Shown piece after piece: positions 7,893 to 15,580 of a stretch of 64,000 nt of DNA. The DNA comes from Aliarcobacter trophiarum LMG 25534 (GTDB lineage: Bacteria; Campylobacterota; Campylobacteria; Campylobacterales; Arcobacteraceae), in NCBI RefSeq assembly GCF_003355515.1, contig NZ_CP031367.1, forward strand, positions 744,001-808,000, in the 5' to 3' direction. A model generated the notes under the pieces. It was not told where the DNA came from and did not search any database. It was given only the letters and a program-made list of their open reading frames with translations. Position 1 is the first letter of the stretch. Each line of letters begins with the position of its first letter. A program made the position numbers and the translations under genes.

Positions 7893-9551
7893 TTACATGC
7901 TTAAAAGTCGTAAATCACTTAGGATTTGACTTAGAGTTGTTGTAAATCTAGCTCCATCTGCACCATCTATTACTTTATGGTCATATGAGAGACTTAAAGG
8001 TAAAATCAATCTTGGTTTAAAATCAGAACCATCATAAATAGGTTTTATAGATGATTTTGAAACTCCTAAAATTGCAACTTCTGGAGAGTTTATTATTGGC
8101 GTAAAGTATGTTCCACCAATTCCACCTAGACTTGAAATTGTAAAGCATCCACCACTCATATCTGCATTTGTTAATTTTCCATCTCTAGCTTTTTTAGATA
8201 GTTCTGATAACTCAATAGCTATATCTTTGAAACCTTTTTTATCAACATCTTTAATAACTGGAACAAGTAAACCATTTGGAGTATCAACGGCAACTCCAAT
8301 ATTGAAGTACTCTTTCATAATCAACTCTTGTCCATCAGCACTTAAACTTGAGTTAAATTTTGGATGAATTTTTAGAGCTTTTTCAACAGCTTTTATTATA
8401 AATACAAGAGGTGAAAGTTTGAAATCCTTTGCAATCTCATTTTGCTCTTTTCTAAACTTCTCAAGCTCTGTAATATCACACTCATCAAACTGTGTAACAT
8501 GTGGAGAAGCGAGATAGTTTTTGTGTAAAAATGGACCAGATACTTTTTGTACACGACTCAGTTCTACTCTTTTTACTTTTCCAAATTGTGAGAAATCTAT
8601 CTCTTTTATTTCAGGAAGATTAAATCCAAAACCAACTCCTGTTGCACTTGCTGGTTTATTTAGTTGCTCTTTTACATAGGCTTTTATATCTTCAACTGTA
8701 ATTCGTCCTTTTTTTGCACTACCTTTTACAAAGCCTAAGTCAACTCCAAACTCTCTTGAAACTCTTCTTACACTAGGACTTGCATATACTTTTGTAGCCT
8801 TTTTAGATAAAACATTGCTCTCTTCTTGCTCTATACTTCTAGCTGCAACTTCTTGAATAGTTGGTATTGGACAAGATGCTTTTTCTACTATTTTTTCATC
8901 TTCTACTATTTTTGCTAAAGGAGTTGGAACTTTATCTTCAATAACAACCGTTTTTATAACTTTTGCTATTAAATCGCCACCATTTATTTTTTGACCTTTT
9001 TCTACAAAAATCTCTATAACTTCACCACCAAATGGAGCTGGTACATCCATAGATGCTTTTTCTGTTTCAAGAGTAATAATACTATAATCTTTTACAATAA
9101 TATCTCCCACATGAATCATAACATCTATTAAATCAACGTCTTTATCCGCCCCTAAATCTGGAACTCTTACCTCTTCTAGTACAGATTTTATAGTTTGTTC
9201 TTTTACAAATTGTGTTGGTGATGTGATTTTAGACTCATCATCTTTTGGAGAAGCTATAGGCTCTTTTTCGTTTTCATTTGATGAACTTGGAACTTCATTT
9301 ATAGATTCTTCTGTAGATTCAACCTTTACAATTAAATCTCCACTATTTACCTTATCTCCAACTTTTACTAAAATCTCAACAACTTTTCCTTTATAGGGAG
9401 TTGGAACATCCATAGAAGCTTTTTCAGTCTCAAGAGTTATTAATCCATCTTCAACTTCAACTATATCTCCAACTTTAACCATGATGTCTATTAAATCAAC
9501 ATCTTTATCAGCACCTAAATCAGGAATAAAAATATCTTTTATATTTGCCAT
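7893..9551 (-). CDS. aceF: Pyruvate dehydrogenase E2, dihydrolipoamide acetyltransferase, two lipoyl domains
   Basis: 552 residues. Two lipoyl domains (about 3-77 and 127-199), each with ETEKASMDVP and lipoylated lysines predicted at K44 and K165. These are separated by Ser/Glu/Lys-rich linkers, then a peripheral-subunit-binding domain (256-293, YASPSVRRVSREFGVDL), then the acetyltransferase core ending with DHKVIDG (H525, D529). It transfers acetyl groups from E1 to CoA. The two lipoyl repeats are nearly identical around the lysine, consistent with internal duplication. It starts 10 nt after aceE, so is co-transcribed. It depends on lipoate made by the neighbouring divergent genes. Confidence 0.95.
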   Translation of the reverse strand: MANIKDIFIPDLGADKDVDLIDIMVKVGDIVEVEDGLITLETEKASMDVPTPYKGKVVEILVKVGDKVNSGDLIVKVESTEESINEVPSSSNENEKEPIASPKDDESKITSPTQFVKEQTIKSVLEEVRVPDLGADKDVDLIDVMIHVGDIIVKDYSIITLETEKASMDVPAPFGGEVIEIFVEKGQKINGGDLIAKVIKTVVIEDKVPTPLAKIVEDEKIVEKASCPIPTIQEVAARSIEQEESNVLSKKATKVYASPSVRRVSREFGVDLGFVKGSAKKGRITVEDIKAYVKEQLNKPASATGVGFGFNLPEIKEIDFSQFGKVKRVELSRVQKVSGPFLHKNYLASPHVTQFDECDITELEKFRKEQNEIAKDFKLSPLVFIIKAVEKALKIHPKFNSSLSADGQELIMKEYFNIGVAVDTPNGLLVPVIKDVDKKGFKDIAIELSELSKKARDGKLTNADMSGGCFTISSLGGIGGTYFTPIINSPEVAILGVSKSSIKPIYDGSDFKPRLILPLSLSYDHKVIDGADGARFTTTLSQILSDLRLLSM

Positions 9552-9561
9552 TTTTTACTCC

Positions 9562-12234
9562 TTAAGCATGTAAAGGATTGATTCTATTTGCATCAATCTC
9601 ATATTTTTTCATAGCTTCAATAGCCACTTTTTTATCTATTTTACCATTTCTTGCAAGTTCAGCTAAAGTTGTATAAATTATAAAGTTTGTATCAACTTCA
9701 AAGAATTTTCTTAAATTCTCTCTACTATCACTTCTTCCAAACCCATCTGTACCTAAAGCTTTAAAGCTTCCTTTTACATAAGGTCTTAATTGCTCTGAAT
9801 AAGCTTTTATATAATCAGTTGCACTAATTACTATATTATCACTATTGCTACCTAAAACTTTTTCTATATAAGGAGTTTGAGGTTCTTTCTCTAGATTTAA
9901 AAGATTTGCTCTTTCTATTTCTTGAGCTTCACGTGTAAGTTCATTGTAAGAAGTAACTGAGTAAATATCAACTTTTATATTATATTCGCTAGATAAAATT
10001 TCTGCAGCTCTTATAGCCTCTTGAAAAATAGAACCTGAACCCAAAATTTTAACTTTGAAATCATTTTTTGCTTCAAAAGTTTTTACTTTGTAAATCCCTT
10101 TTATAATACCCTCTTCAGCACCATTTGGCATTGTTGGTTGAGCATAGTTTTCATTTAGAGTTGTAATATAGTAGAAAATATCTTCTTGTTTCTCTCCATA
10201 CATTCTTTCCATACCATTTTGCACTATAACTGCAACTTCATATCCATAAGTTGGGTCATATGTTACACAATTTGGAATAGTGTTTGCTAAAATATGAGAG
10301 TGACCATCTTCGTGTTGTAAACCTTCTCCATTTAAAGTAGTTCTTCCAGATGTTCCACCTACAAGAAAACCTCTTGCTTTTTGATCTCCTGCTGCATAAC
10401 ATAGATCTCCCGTTCTTTGAAATCCAAACATAGAGTAGAATATATAAAATGGAATCATTGGATAATCATTTACAGAGTACGATGTAGCAGCTGCTATCCA
10501 TGAACTCATAGCTCCTAGTTCATTAATCCCCTCTTGTAAAACTTGACCTTTTATATCCTCTTTATAAAAGGCTACTTGGTCTTTATCTTGTGGTATATAT
10601 TTTTGTCCAACACTTGAGTAAATTCCATATTGTCTAAACATTCCCTCCATTCCAAAAGTTCTAGCTTCATCTGGAACTATTGGAACAATATTTTTTCCTA
10701 ATTCTTTATCTTTTAAAAGTACATTTAAAACTCTTACAAATGCCATAGTTGTAGATATTTCTCTATCACCACTTCCAGCAGTGATACTTTCAAAATCACT
10801 TAAAGTTGGGATTTTTAATTTACTTGTAAATTTTTCTAGTCTTTGAGGAACAAATCCACCTAAGGCTTCTCTTCTCTCTTTTAAATATTTAATCTCTGGC
10901 GAATTTTCATCTGGTCTATAATATGAGTAGCTTTCTACCTCTTCATCACTTATTGGTAAATCAAATCTATCTCTAAAAGCTTTTAAGTGATTAACATCCA
11001 CTTTTTTTACTTGGTGAGCTATATTCATACCCTCAGCAGCACTTCCCATTCCATAACCCTTTACAGTTTTTGCTAAAATAACTGTTGGTCTTCCTTTTGT
11101 TTCAACAGCTCTTTTAAATGCTGCATAAACTTTAACAGGGTCATGTCCACCACGATTAAGCTTCCAAATATCGTTGTCGCTTAAGTTTTCAACAAGTTTT
11201 GCAGTTTCAGGGAATTTATTAAAGAAATTCTCTCTTGTATATGCTCCACCTTTTTGTTTAAAGTTTTGATACTCACCATCAACTGTTTGTTCCATTAATT
11301 CAAGTAGTTTTCCAGAACTATCTTTTTCAAGTAAAGAGTCCCATAGTCCTCCCCAAATTACTTTTATAACTTCCCAACCAGCTCCTCTAAATCCACCTTC
11401 AAGCTCTTGAATAATTTTTCCATTTCCTCTTACTGGACCATCTAATCTTTGTAGGTTACAATTTATTACAAAGATAAGATTATCTAAGCCTTCTCTTGCA
11501 GCCATTCCAATGGCTCCTAAAGATTCTGGCTCATCTGTTTCTCCATCTCCCATAAAGCAATAAACTTTTTGTTCACTACAATCTTTTATTCCTCTATTTG
11601 TAAGGTATTTTAGAAATCTAGCTTGATATATTGCTTGTAAAGGTCCAAGTCCCATTGAAACAGTTGGAAACTGCCAATAACTAGGCATTAGTTTTGGGTG
11701 TGGATATGATGATAAACCTTTTGTAAATGCTTCTTGACGAAAATTATCCATCTGTTCTTCAGTAAATCTTCCCTCAAGAAAACTTCTAGAGTAAATACCT
11801 GGACTTATATGCCCTTGAAAAAATATTAAATCTCCACCATCTTTTTCGTTTGGTGCTCTAAAAAAGTGATTGAAACCAACATCATAAAGTGTTGCAGATG
11901 ATTGAAACGATGCAATATGACCACCAAGCTCTAACTTTTTATTTGAAGCTCTTTGAACCATTATTTGAGCATTCCATCTAATAATTGATCTAATTTTTCT
12001 CTCTAGGTCCATATTTGCTGGTATTTTTGGTTCTTCATTTGTAGGAATAGTATTTATATAAGCAGTTGTAGCACTATAAGGTAAATGTGCACCACTTCTT
12101 CTTGATTTATCTATTAGTTTTTCTAGTAAAAAGTGAGCTCTCTCAACTCCTTCTTCTTCTATAACAGCTTCTAACGCTTCCATCCACTCTTTTGTCTCTA
12201 GTGGGTTAATATCTTCTAAATTAAGTTTAGGCAT
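9562..12234 (-). CDS. aceE: Pyruvate dehydrogenase E1, homodimeric type
   Basis: 890 residues, the length of the single-chain AceE type rather than the alpha/beta type. The thiamine diphosphate motif runs from GDGETDEPES to NCNLQRLDG, with GHISPG upstream; GGTSGRTTLNGEGLQHEDGH is the typical C-terminal half signature. It decarboxylates pyruvate and reductively acetylates the E2 lipoyl group. AceE-type PDH is not universal in this phylum (several relatives use pyruvate:ferredoxin oxidoreductase), so it indicates aerobic pyruvate oxidation. First gene of aceE-aceF-lpd; the start has AAAGGAG nearby and a divergent promoter shared with the lipoate genes. Confidence 0.96.
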   Translation of the reverse strand: MPKLNLEDINPLETKEWMEALEAVIEEEGVERAHFLLEKLIDKSRRSGAHLPYSATTAYINTIPTNEEPKIPANMDLERKIRSIIRWNAQIMVQRASNKKLELGGHIASFQSSATLYDVGFNHFFRAPNEKDGGDLIFFQGHISPGIYSRSFLEGRFTEEQMDNFRQEAFTKGLSSYPHPKLMPSYWQFPTVSMGLGPLQAIYQARFLKYLTNRGIKDCSEQKVYCFMGDGETDEPESLGAIGMAAREGLDNLIFVINCNLQRLDGPVRGNGKIIQELEGGFRGAGWEVIKVIWGGLWDSLLEKDSSGKLLELMEQTVDGEYQNFKQKGGAYTRENFFNKFPETAKLVENLSDNDIWKLNRGGHDPVKVYAAFKRAVETKGRPTVILAKTVKGYGMGSAAEGMNIAHQVKKVDVNHLKAFRDRFDLPISDEEVESYSYYRPDENSPEIKYLKERREALGGFVPQRLEKFTSKLKIPTLSDFESITAGSGDREISTTMAFVRVLNVLLKDKELGKNIVPIVPDEARTFGMEGMFRQYGIYSSVGQKYIPQDKDQVAFYKEDIKGQVLQEGINELGAMSSWIAAATSYSVNDYPMIPFYIFYSMFGFQRTGDLCYAAGDQKARGFLVGGTSGRTTLNGEGLQHEDGHSHILANTIPNCVTYDPTYGYEVAVIVQNGMERMYGEKQEDIFYYITTLNENYAQPTMPNGAEEGIIKGIYKVKTFEAKNDFKVKILGSGSIFQEAIRAAEILSSEYNIKVDIYSVTSYNELTREAQEIERANLLNLEKEPQTPYIEKVLGSNSDNIVISATDYIKAYSEQLRPYVKGSFKALGTDGFGRSDSRENLRKFFEVDTNFIIYTTLAELARNGKIDKKVAIEAMKKYEIDANRINPLHA

Positions 12235-12297
12235 AAATCTCCTTTATAAAAGTTTTCTTAATTTTTAAAATTAATTTGCAATTTTAATATAAAATAA

Positions 12298-12305
12298 ATT
12301 ATAAT
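12298..12305. promoter_or_regulatory. Back-to-back -10 boxes between aceE and the lipoate genes
   Basis: ATTATAAT can be read as TATAAT on either strand (12300-12305 forward, 12303-12298 reverse). The forward reading suits the ATG at 12339; the reverse one leaves a leader of about 55 nt for aceE. Confidence 0.45.
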
Positions 12306-12338
12306 CCACTTATATTAAAATATTTAGGATAAACACAG

Positions 12339-13052
12339 ATGAAGTTTAACAATAAGTTTAGACTGATTATATCACAAAATTTAAGTTCAATTGAGAATTC
12401 AAATATAGATAAAGCACTATTCAAAAGTTTTTCAAAAAATTCTACACCAATATTAAGGCTTTATTCTTGGCAAGATAGTGTAACTTTAGGTGCTGGGCAA
12501 AATATTGATGATTACAAAAAGCTACAAAGAGATTACAAAAGTAATGTATCAAAAAGGCTAACAGGTGGTGGAATATTATTTCATGGGCATGATATCTCTT
12601 ATACAATTTTAATAAACCCAAATGAGATAGAAAATCGTGATGTAAAAGAGACATATTTTTTACTTTGTCAATTTTTGATAAGGTTTTATGAAACTTTAGA
12701 CTTAAATCCAAAATTTGCAAAGGATATAAAAGAGATAACTTTAAGTAAAAGCCCTTTTTGTCAAGTTGGCTTTGAAGCTTATGATATTATAATAGATGGA
12801 AAAAAAATTGGAGGAAATGCACAAAAAAGAGCAAAGAGTTGTATTTTGCAGCACGGTTCAATTCCTCTTTTTAGTAAAAATAGTAGTGAATTTTTTGGAA
12901 GCAGTTTGGAAGATTTTTCCAAAAAACTAAGTTTTGAAGAGGCAAAAAATATTTTGATAAAAGCTTTTGAAGAGGTTTTTAATGTAGAGTTTTTTGAAGA
13001 TAAATTAAATAATGAAGAGATAAAAATATATAATGAATTATGTAAGGATTAG
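12339..13052 (+). CDS. Lipoate-protein ligase/octanoyltransferase family (LipM-like)
   Basis: 237 residues of the BPL/LplA/LipM fold. RLTGGGILFHGHDISYT (73-89) is the ligand-binding loop; DGKKIGGNAQ (153-162) carries the conserved lysine; QHGSIPL follows. A cysteine at 141 (SPFCQVGFEAYDI) sits seven residues before the Tyr, where LipM octanoyltransferases carry their catalytic Cys, and there is no LplA C-terminal accessory domain. This favours an octanoyl-ACP:protein transferase over a lipoate scavenger, by inference. The gene is 3 nt upstream of lipA and divergent from the PDH genes, so the pair probably supplies lipoate to AceF. Ribosome site TTAGGA. Confidence 0.82.
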   Translation: MKFNNKFRLIISQNLSSIENSNIDKALFKSFSKNSTPILRLYSWQDSVTLGAGQNIDDYKKLQRDYKSNVSKRLTGGGILFHGHDISYTILINPNEIENRDVKETYFLLCQFLIRFYETLDLNPKFAKDIKEITLSKSPFCQVGFEAYDIIIDGKKIGGNAQKRAKSCILQHGSIPLFSKNSSEFFGSSLEDFSKKLSFEEAKNILIKAFEEVFNVEFFEDKLNNEEIKIYNELCKD

Positions 13053-13055
13053 ATA

Positions 13056-13955
13056 ATGACACAAAATATTAATGTAAATATAAAAAGTGAAGTAGCATAT
13101 AAAAAACCAGAGTGGTTAAGAAAGAAACTAAATCCATCTGCTCAAATTGAGATGGAGAATCTTTTAAAAGGAGTTGGTGGGCTACATACAATTTGCCAAG
13201 AGGCTAAATGTCCAAATATTAGTGAGTGTTTTTCAAATAAAAATGCTACTTTTTTAATATTAGGAAATATATGTACAAGAAGATGTACATATTGTAATGT
13301 AACAACAGGTATGCCAAATATGGTTGATGAAAGCGAGATAAAAAAGGTTACAACTTCTGTTTTATCTTTGGGTCTAAAATTTGTGGTAATTACAAGCCCA
13401 GCAAGAGATGATTTAAAAGATGGAGGAGCAGAGCAGTTTTATAAAGTGACAAGAGATATTATAGAAAAATCTCCAGAGACAAAAGTTGAGATATTAATCC
13501 CTGATTTTAAAGGTAGTGAAGATAGTTTAAAAAGAGTTATAGAGTCAGGTGCAACAATAATAGGACATAATATAGAAACAGTTCCTAGTTTATATCGTAT
13601 TAGAAGAAATGGAACTTATGGAAGAAGTTTAGAAGTTTTAAGAAAGTTAAAAGAGCTAGGTGGAGAAAAAGTAAAAACAAAAAGTGCTTTGATGGTAGGT
13701 TTGGGAGAAACAGAAGATGAAATGATAGCTGTTTTTCAAGATCTATTAACTGTTGGTTGTAAGTTTTTAAGCATTGGACAATATTTAGCTCCTAGTGGAG
13801 ATTTTGAAAAAGTTGTAGAGTTTGTAAAACCAGAGCAATTTGAGAAATATGAAAAAATAGCTTATTCTATGGGATTTGAATTTGTAAAAGCAAGTCCATA
13901 TGCAAGAAGTTCTTATATGGCTCATCACTACTTAAATATGGCAAGTGCTTTATAA
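13056..13955 (+). CDS. lipA: Lipoyl synthase
   Basis: 299 residues, full length. The auxiliary cluster motif C47-x4-C52-x5-C58 and the radical SAM motif C73-x3-C77-x2-C80 (CTRRCTYC) are both present, as is the C-terminal RSSYMA serine motif that ligates the auxiliary cluster. It inserts two sulfur atoms into protein-bound octanoyl groups. It starts 3 nt after the LipM-like gene, so the two steps (octanoyl transfer, sulfur insertion) are co-translated next to the PDH operon that uses the product. A weak A/T-rich stem (AGATTT-ATTA-AAATCT) follows the stop. Confidence 0.97.
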   Translation: MTQNINVNIKSEVAYKKPEWLRKKLNPSAQIEMENLLKGVGGLHTICQEAKCPNISECFSNKNATFLILGNICTRRCTYCNVTTGMPNMVDESEIKKVTTSVLSLGLKFVVITSPARDDLKDGGAEQFYKVTRDIIEKSPETKVEILIPDFKGSEDSLKRVIESGATIIGHNIETVPSLYRIRRNGTYGRSLEVLRKLKELGGEKVKTKSALMVGLGETEDEMIAVFQDLLTVGCKFLSIGQYLAPSGDFEKVVEFVKPEQFEKYEKIAYSMGFEFVKASPYARSSYMAHHYLNMASAL

Positions 13956-13982
13956 AATAGAGATTTATTAAAATCTTTATTT
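13955..13982 (+). terminator. Weak hairpin after lipA
   Basis: AGATTT (13961-13966), loop ATTA, AAATCT (13971-13976), extended by A/T pairs on both sides. Low stability; plausible end of the lipoate operon. Confidence 0.35.
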
Positions 13983-14060
13983 ATATATTTGACATATTAG
14001 TTTAAAATATAATATTGTATTGATTTTATTATGTTAAAGTTATATATTCTATAGAAATTG

Positions 14061-14249
14061 TTATTTTTTTATCTTAAAACTCTCTTCAAGAGTTTTTAGT
14101 TCATCTGCATTTTGTTGAGCCTTTTTTACTGCTTCTTCAAAAGCAAAACCTTTCATTACTATTTCATAAAGTCTTGGTTTATCTTTTCTCCAATTTCTTA
14201 AAGTTACAGGAGTTACACCTATATATCCAGCCATATCTCTTTGAGTCAT
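14061..14249 (-). CDS. Small helix-turn-helix protein
   Basis: 62 residues. Residues 1-25 (TQRDMAGYIGVTPVTLRNWR) read as a complete helix-turn-helix of the MerR/Xre-like small type; the rest is an amphipathic, Lys/Glu-rich helix that may dimerise. A good ribosome site (AAAGG, seven bases before the ATG) supports it as a real gene. It stands alone, divergent from a diguanylate cyclase gene. The intergenic DNA has two TTAA-N3-TTAA palindromes that could be its operators. It does not look like a known toxin-antitoxin member and has no partner gene. Confidence 0.75.
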   Translation of the reverse strand: MTQRDMAGYIGVTPVTLRNWRKDKPRLYEIVMKGFAFEEAVKKAQQNADELKTLEESFKIKK

Positions 14250-14302
14250 TTTTTAGCCTTTTTAAATAAAATTTAACTTATACAGCTTTATTACTCAACA
14301 GA

Positions 14303-14313
14303 TTAAATATTAA
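14303..14313. promoter_or_regulatory. Operator-like palindrome 1 (TTAA-ATA-TTAA)
   Basis: TTAAATATTAA centred on 14308, exactly 32 bp from the centre of a second TTAA-N3-TTAA element. It lies between the HTH gene and the diguanylate cyclase gene. The A/T richness means chance is a real alternative. Confidence 0.35.
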
Positions 14314-14331
14314 CCATAAGAGTAGTAAAAT

Positions 14332-14348
14332 TAGTTAATGTTTAACTA
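14332..14348. promoter_or_regulatory. Operator-like palindrome 2 (TAGTTAA-TGT-TTAACTA)
   Basis: Perfect seven-base arms around a 3-bp centre at 14340. It lies about 15 bp upstream of a TAAAAT box (near 14363) that could serve the diguanylate cyclase gene, so a bound protein could touch the -35 region. Confidence 0.45.
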
Positions 14349-14428
14349 TCTTTAAAAAAATAAGATAAAATATTTTTTCTTAAACTAATAAAAAGAGAAA
14401 AATATTATCTTTATTTACAAGGAACATA

Positions 14429-15445
14429 ATGAAAACATTTTTATTTATTATTTTTATAAGCCTCTTTGGCATCTTTCTTTTATTTGAAATAAACCAGATT
14501 GATTTTTTATCAATAAATAGCCATAAGGATAATATTTATAAAATAATTATTGGATCTATTTACATATTTATAACATATTTATTTTTATTAATATTATTAT
14601 CAAAATTTGTGAATAAAAAGTTATTTTTACTAACAGTTCTATTTTTTATACAGGCAATAAATACTTTTGTAACAATATTATTAGTTGAAATAAATTCTAA
14701 CTCAGATATTCTAAGTGAATTTATATCTTTTTCTGTTTTAATGTTAATTATTTATATATTGTTTGAACGTAATAAAGATATTAAATCAAATAAGATAGTT
14801 TATCTTATGATATTTATACTATATTTTATTTTTGTAACATACTATATAAAATATCAAATCGAAATAATATTTTTAATATATGTATATATTTTGTCTTACT
14901 ATTTAGTAAATAAATTAAACTATATGAAAGAGATAAAAACAACAAATATCAAACTTGAAATAATGAGTTCAATAGATTATTTGACACAGGTAAATAATAG
15001 AAAATCAATAGATTATTTTTTACAAGAGAATGAGAAAATATTTAAGCAATGTAGTAATGAATTTTCAATAATTTTAATAGATATAGATAATTTTAAAGAG
15101 ATAAACGATACTTACGGTCATCTAATTGGAGATAAGGTTCTTATAAAAATTGCAGAAGTTTTAAAAAAATATGTAAGAGATACAGATATTGTAGGTAGAT
15201 TTGGTGGTGAAGAGTTTATAATAATTTGTAGTAATACAAAGCAAGAAGGGGTTAAAAAACTAGCAGAAAATTTGAGAAAAATATTATTAAAACAAGATTT
15301 TGAGATATTAAGACAAGTGACAGCTAGTTTTGGAATAGCAAGTTATAAAGATACAGATAATATAGATGAGTTGATTAAAAGAGCAGATAGAGCTTTGTAT
15401 CTAGCTAAATCAAAAGGTAAAAATAGAGTAGAGCAAATATTATAA
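14429..15445 (+). CDS. Membrane-anchored diguanylate cyclase
   Basis: 338 residues. Residues 1-160 hold about six hydrophobic segments with short loops and no recognisable periplasmic sensor. The GGDEF domain covers about 180-338, with IDIDNFKEINDTYGH and an intact active site GRFGGEEF. An RDTD (RxxD) lies five residues before GGEEF, matching the inhibitory c-di-GMP I-site. It should make c-di-GMP from two GTP and be subject to product inhibition. It is monocistronic, with two operator-like palindromes upstream and a small HTH gene divergent from it. Confidence 0.93.
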   Translation: MKTFLFIIFISLFGIFLLFEINQIDFLSINSHKDNIYKIIIGSIYIFITYLFLLILLSKFVNKKLFLLTVLFFIQAINTFVTILLVEINSNSDILSEFISFSVLMLIIYILFERNKDIKSNKIVYLMIFILYFIFVTYYIKYQIEIIFLIYVYILSYYLVNKLNYMKEIKTTNIKLEIMSSIDYLTQVNNRKSIDYFLQENEKIFKQCSNEFSIILIDIDNFKEINDTYGHLIGDKVLIKIAEVLKKYVRDTDIVGRFGGEEFIIICSNTKQEGVKKLAENLRKILLKQDFEILRQVTASFGIASYKDTDNIDELIKRADRALYLAKSKGKNRVEQIL

Positions 15446-15527
15446 AAGTCTATTTTTCTAAGATAAAGGATTTAAAAAAGATAGTATAAATTACTAAAAC
15501 TTTAAATAACCAATATCTAACACAAAA

Positions 15528-15533
15528 TATAAT
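15528..15533 (+). promoter_or_regulatory. Likely -10 box for the ABC-F gene
   Basis: TATAAT 48 nt before the ATG at 15581, overlapped by TACAAT (15533-15538). The ribosome site is weak (AAAGAGAAA). Confidence 0.4.
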
Positions 15534-15580
15534 ACAATCTCGCCTTAAAAAATTTAAAATACCCAAAAAGAGAAATAAAG

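Noticed and set aside
14061-14249. Toxin-antitoxin pair involving the 62-residue HTH protein
   Set aside because: No second small gene adjoins it; the neighbour is a diguanylate cyclase with its own promoter.
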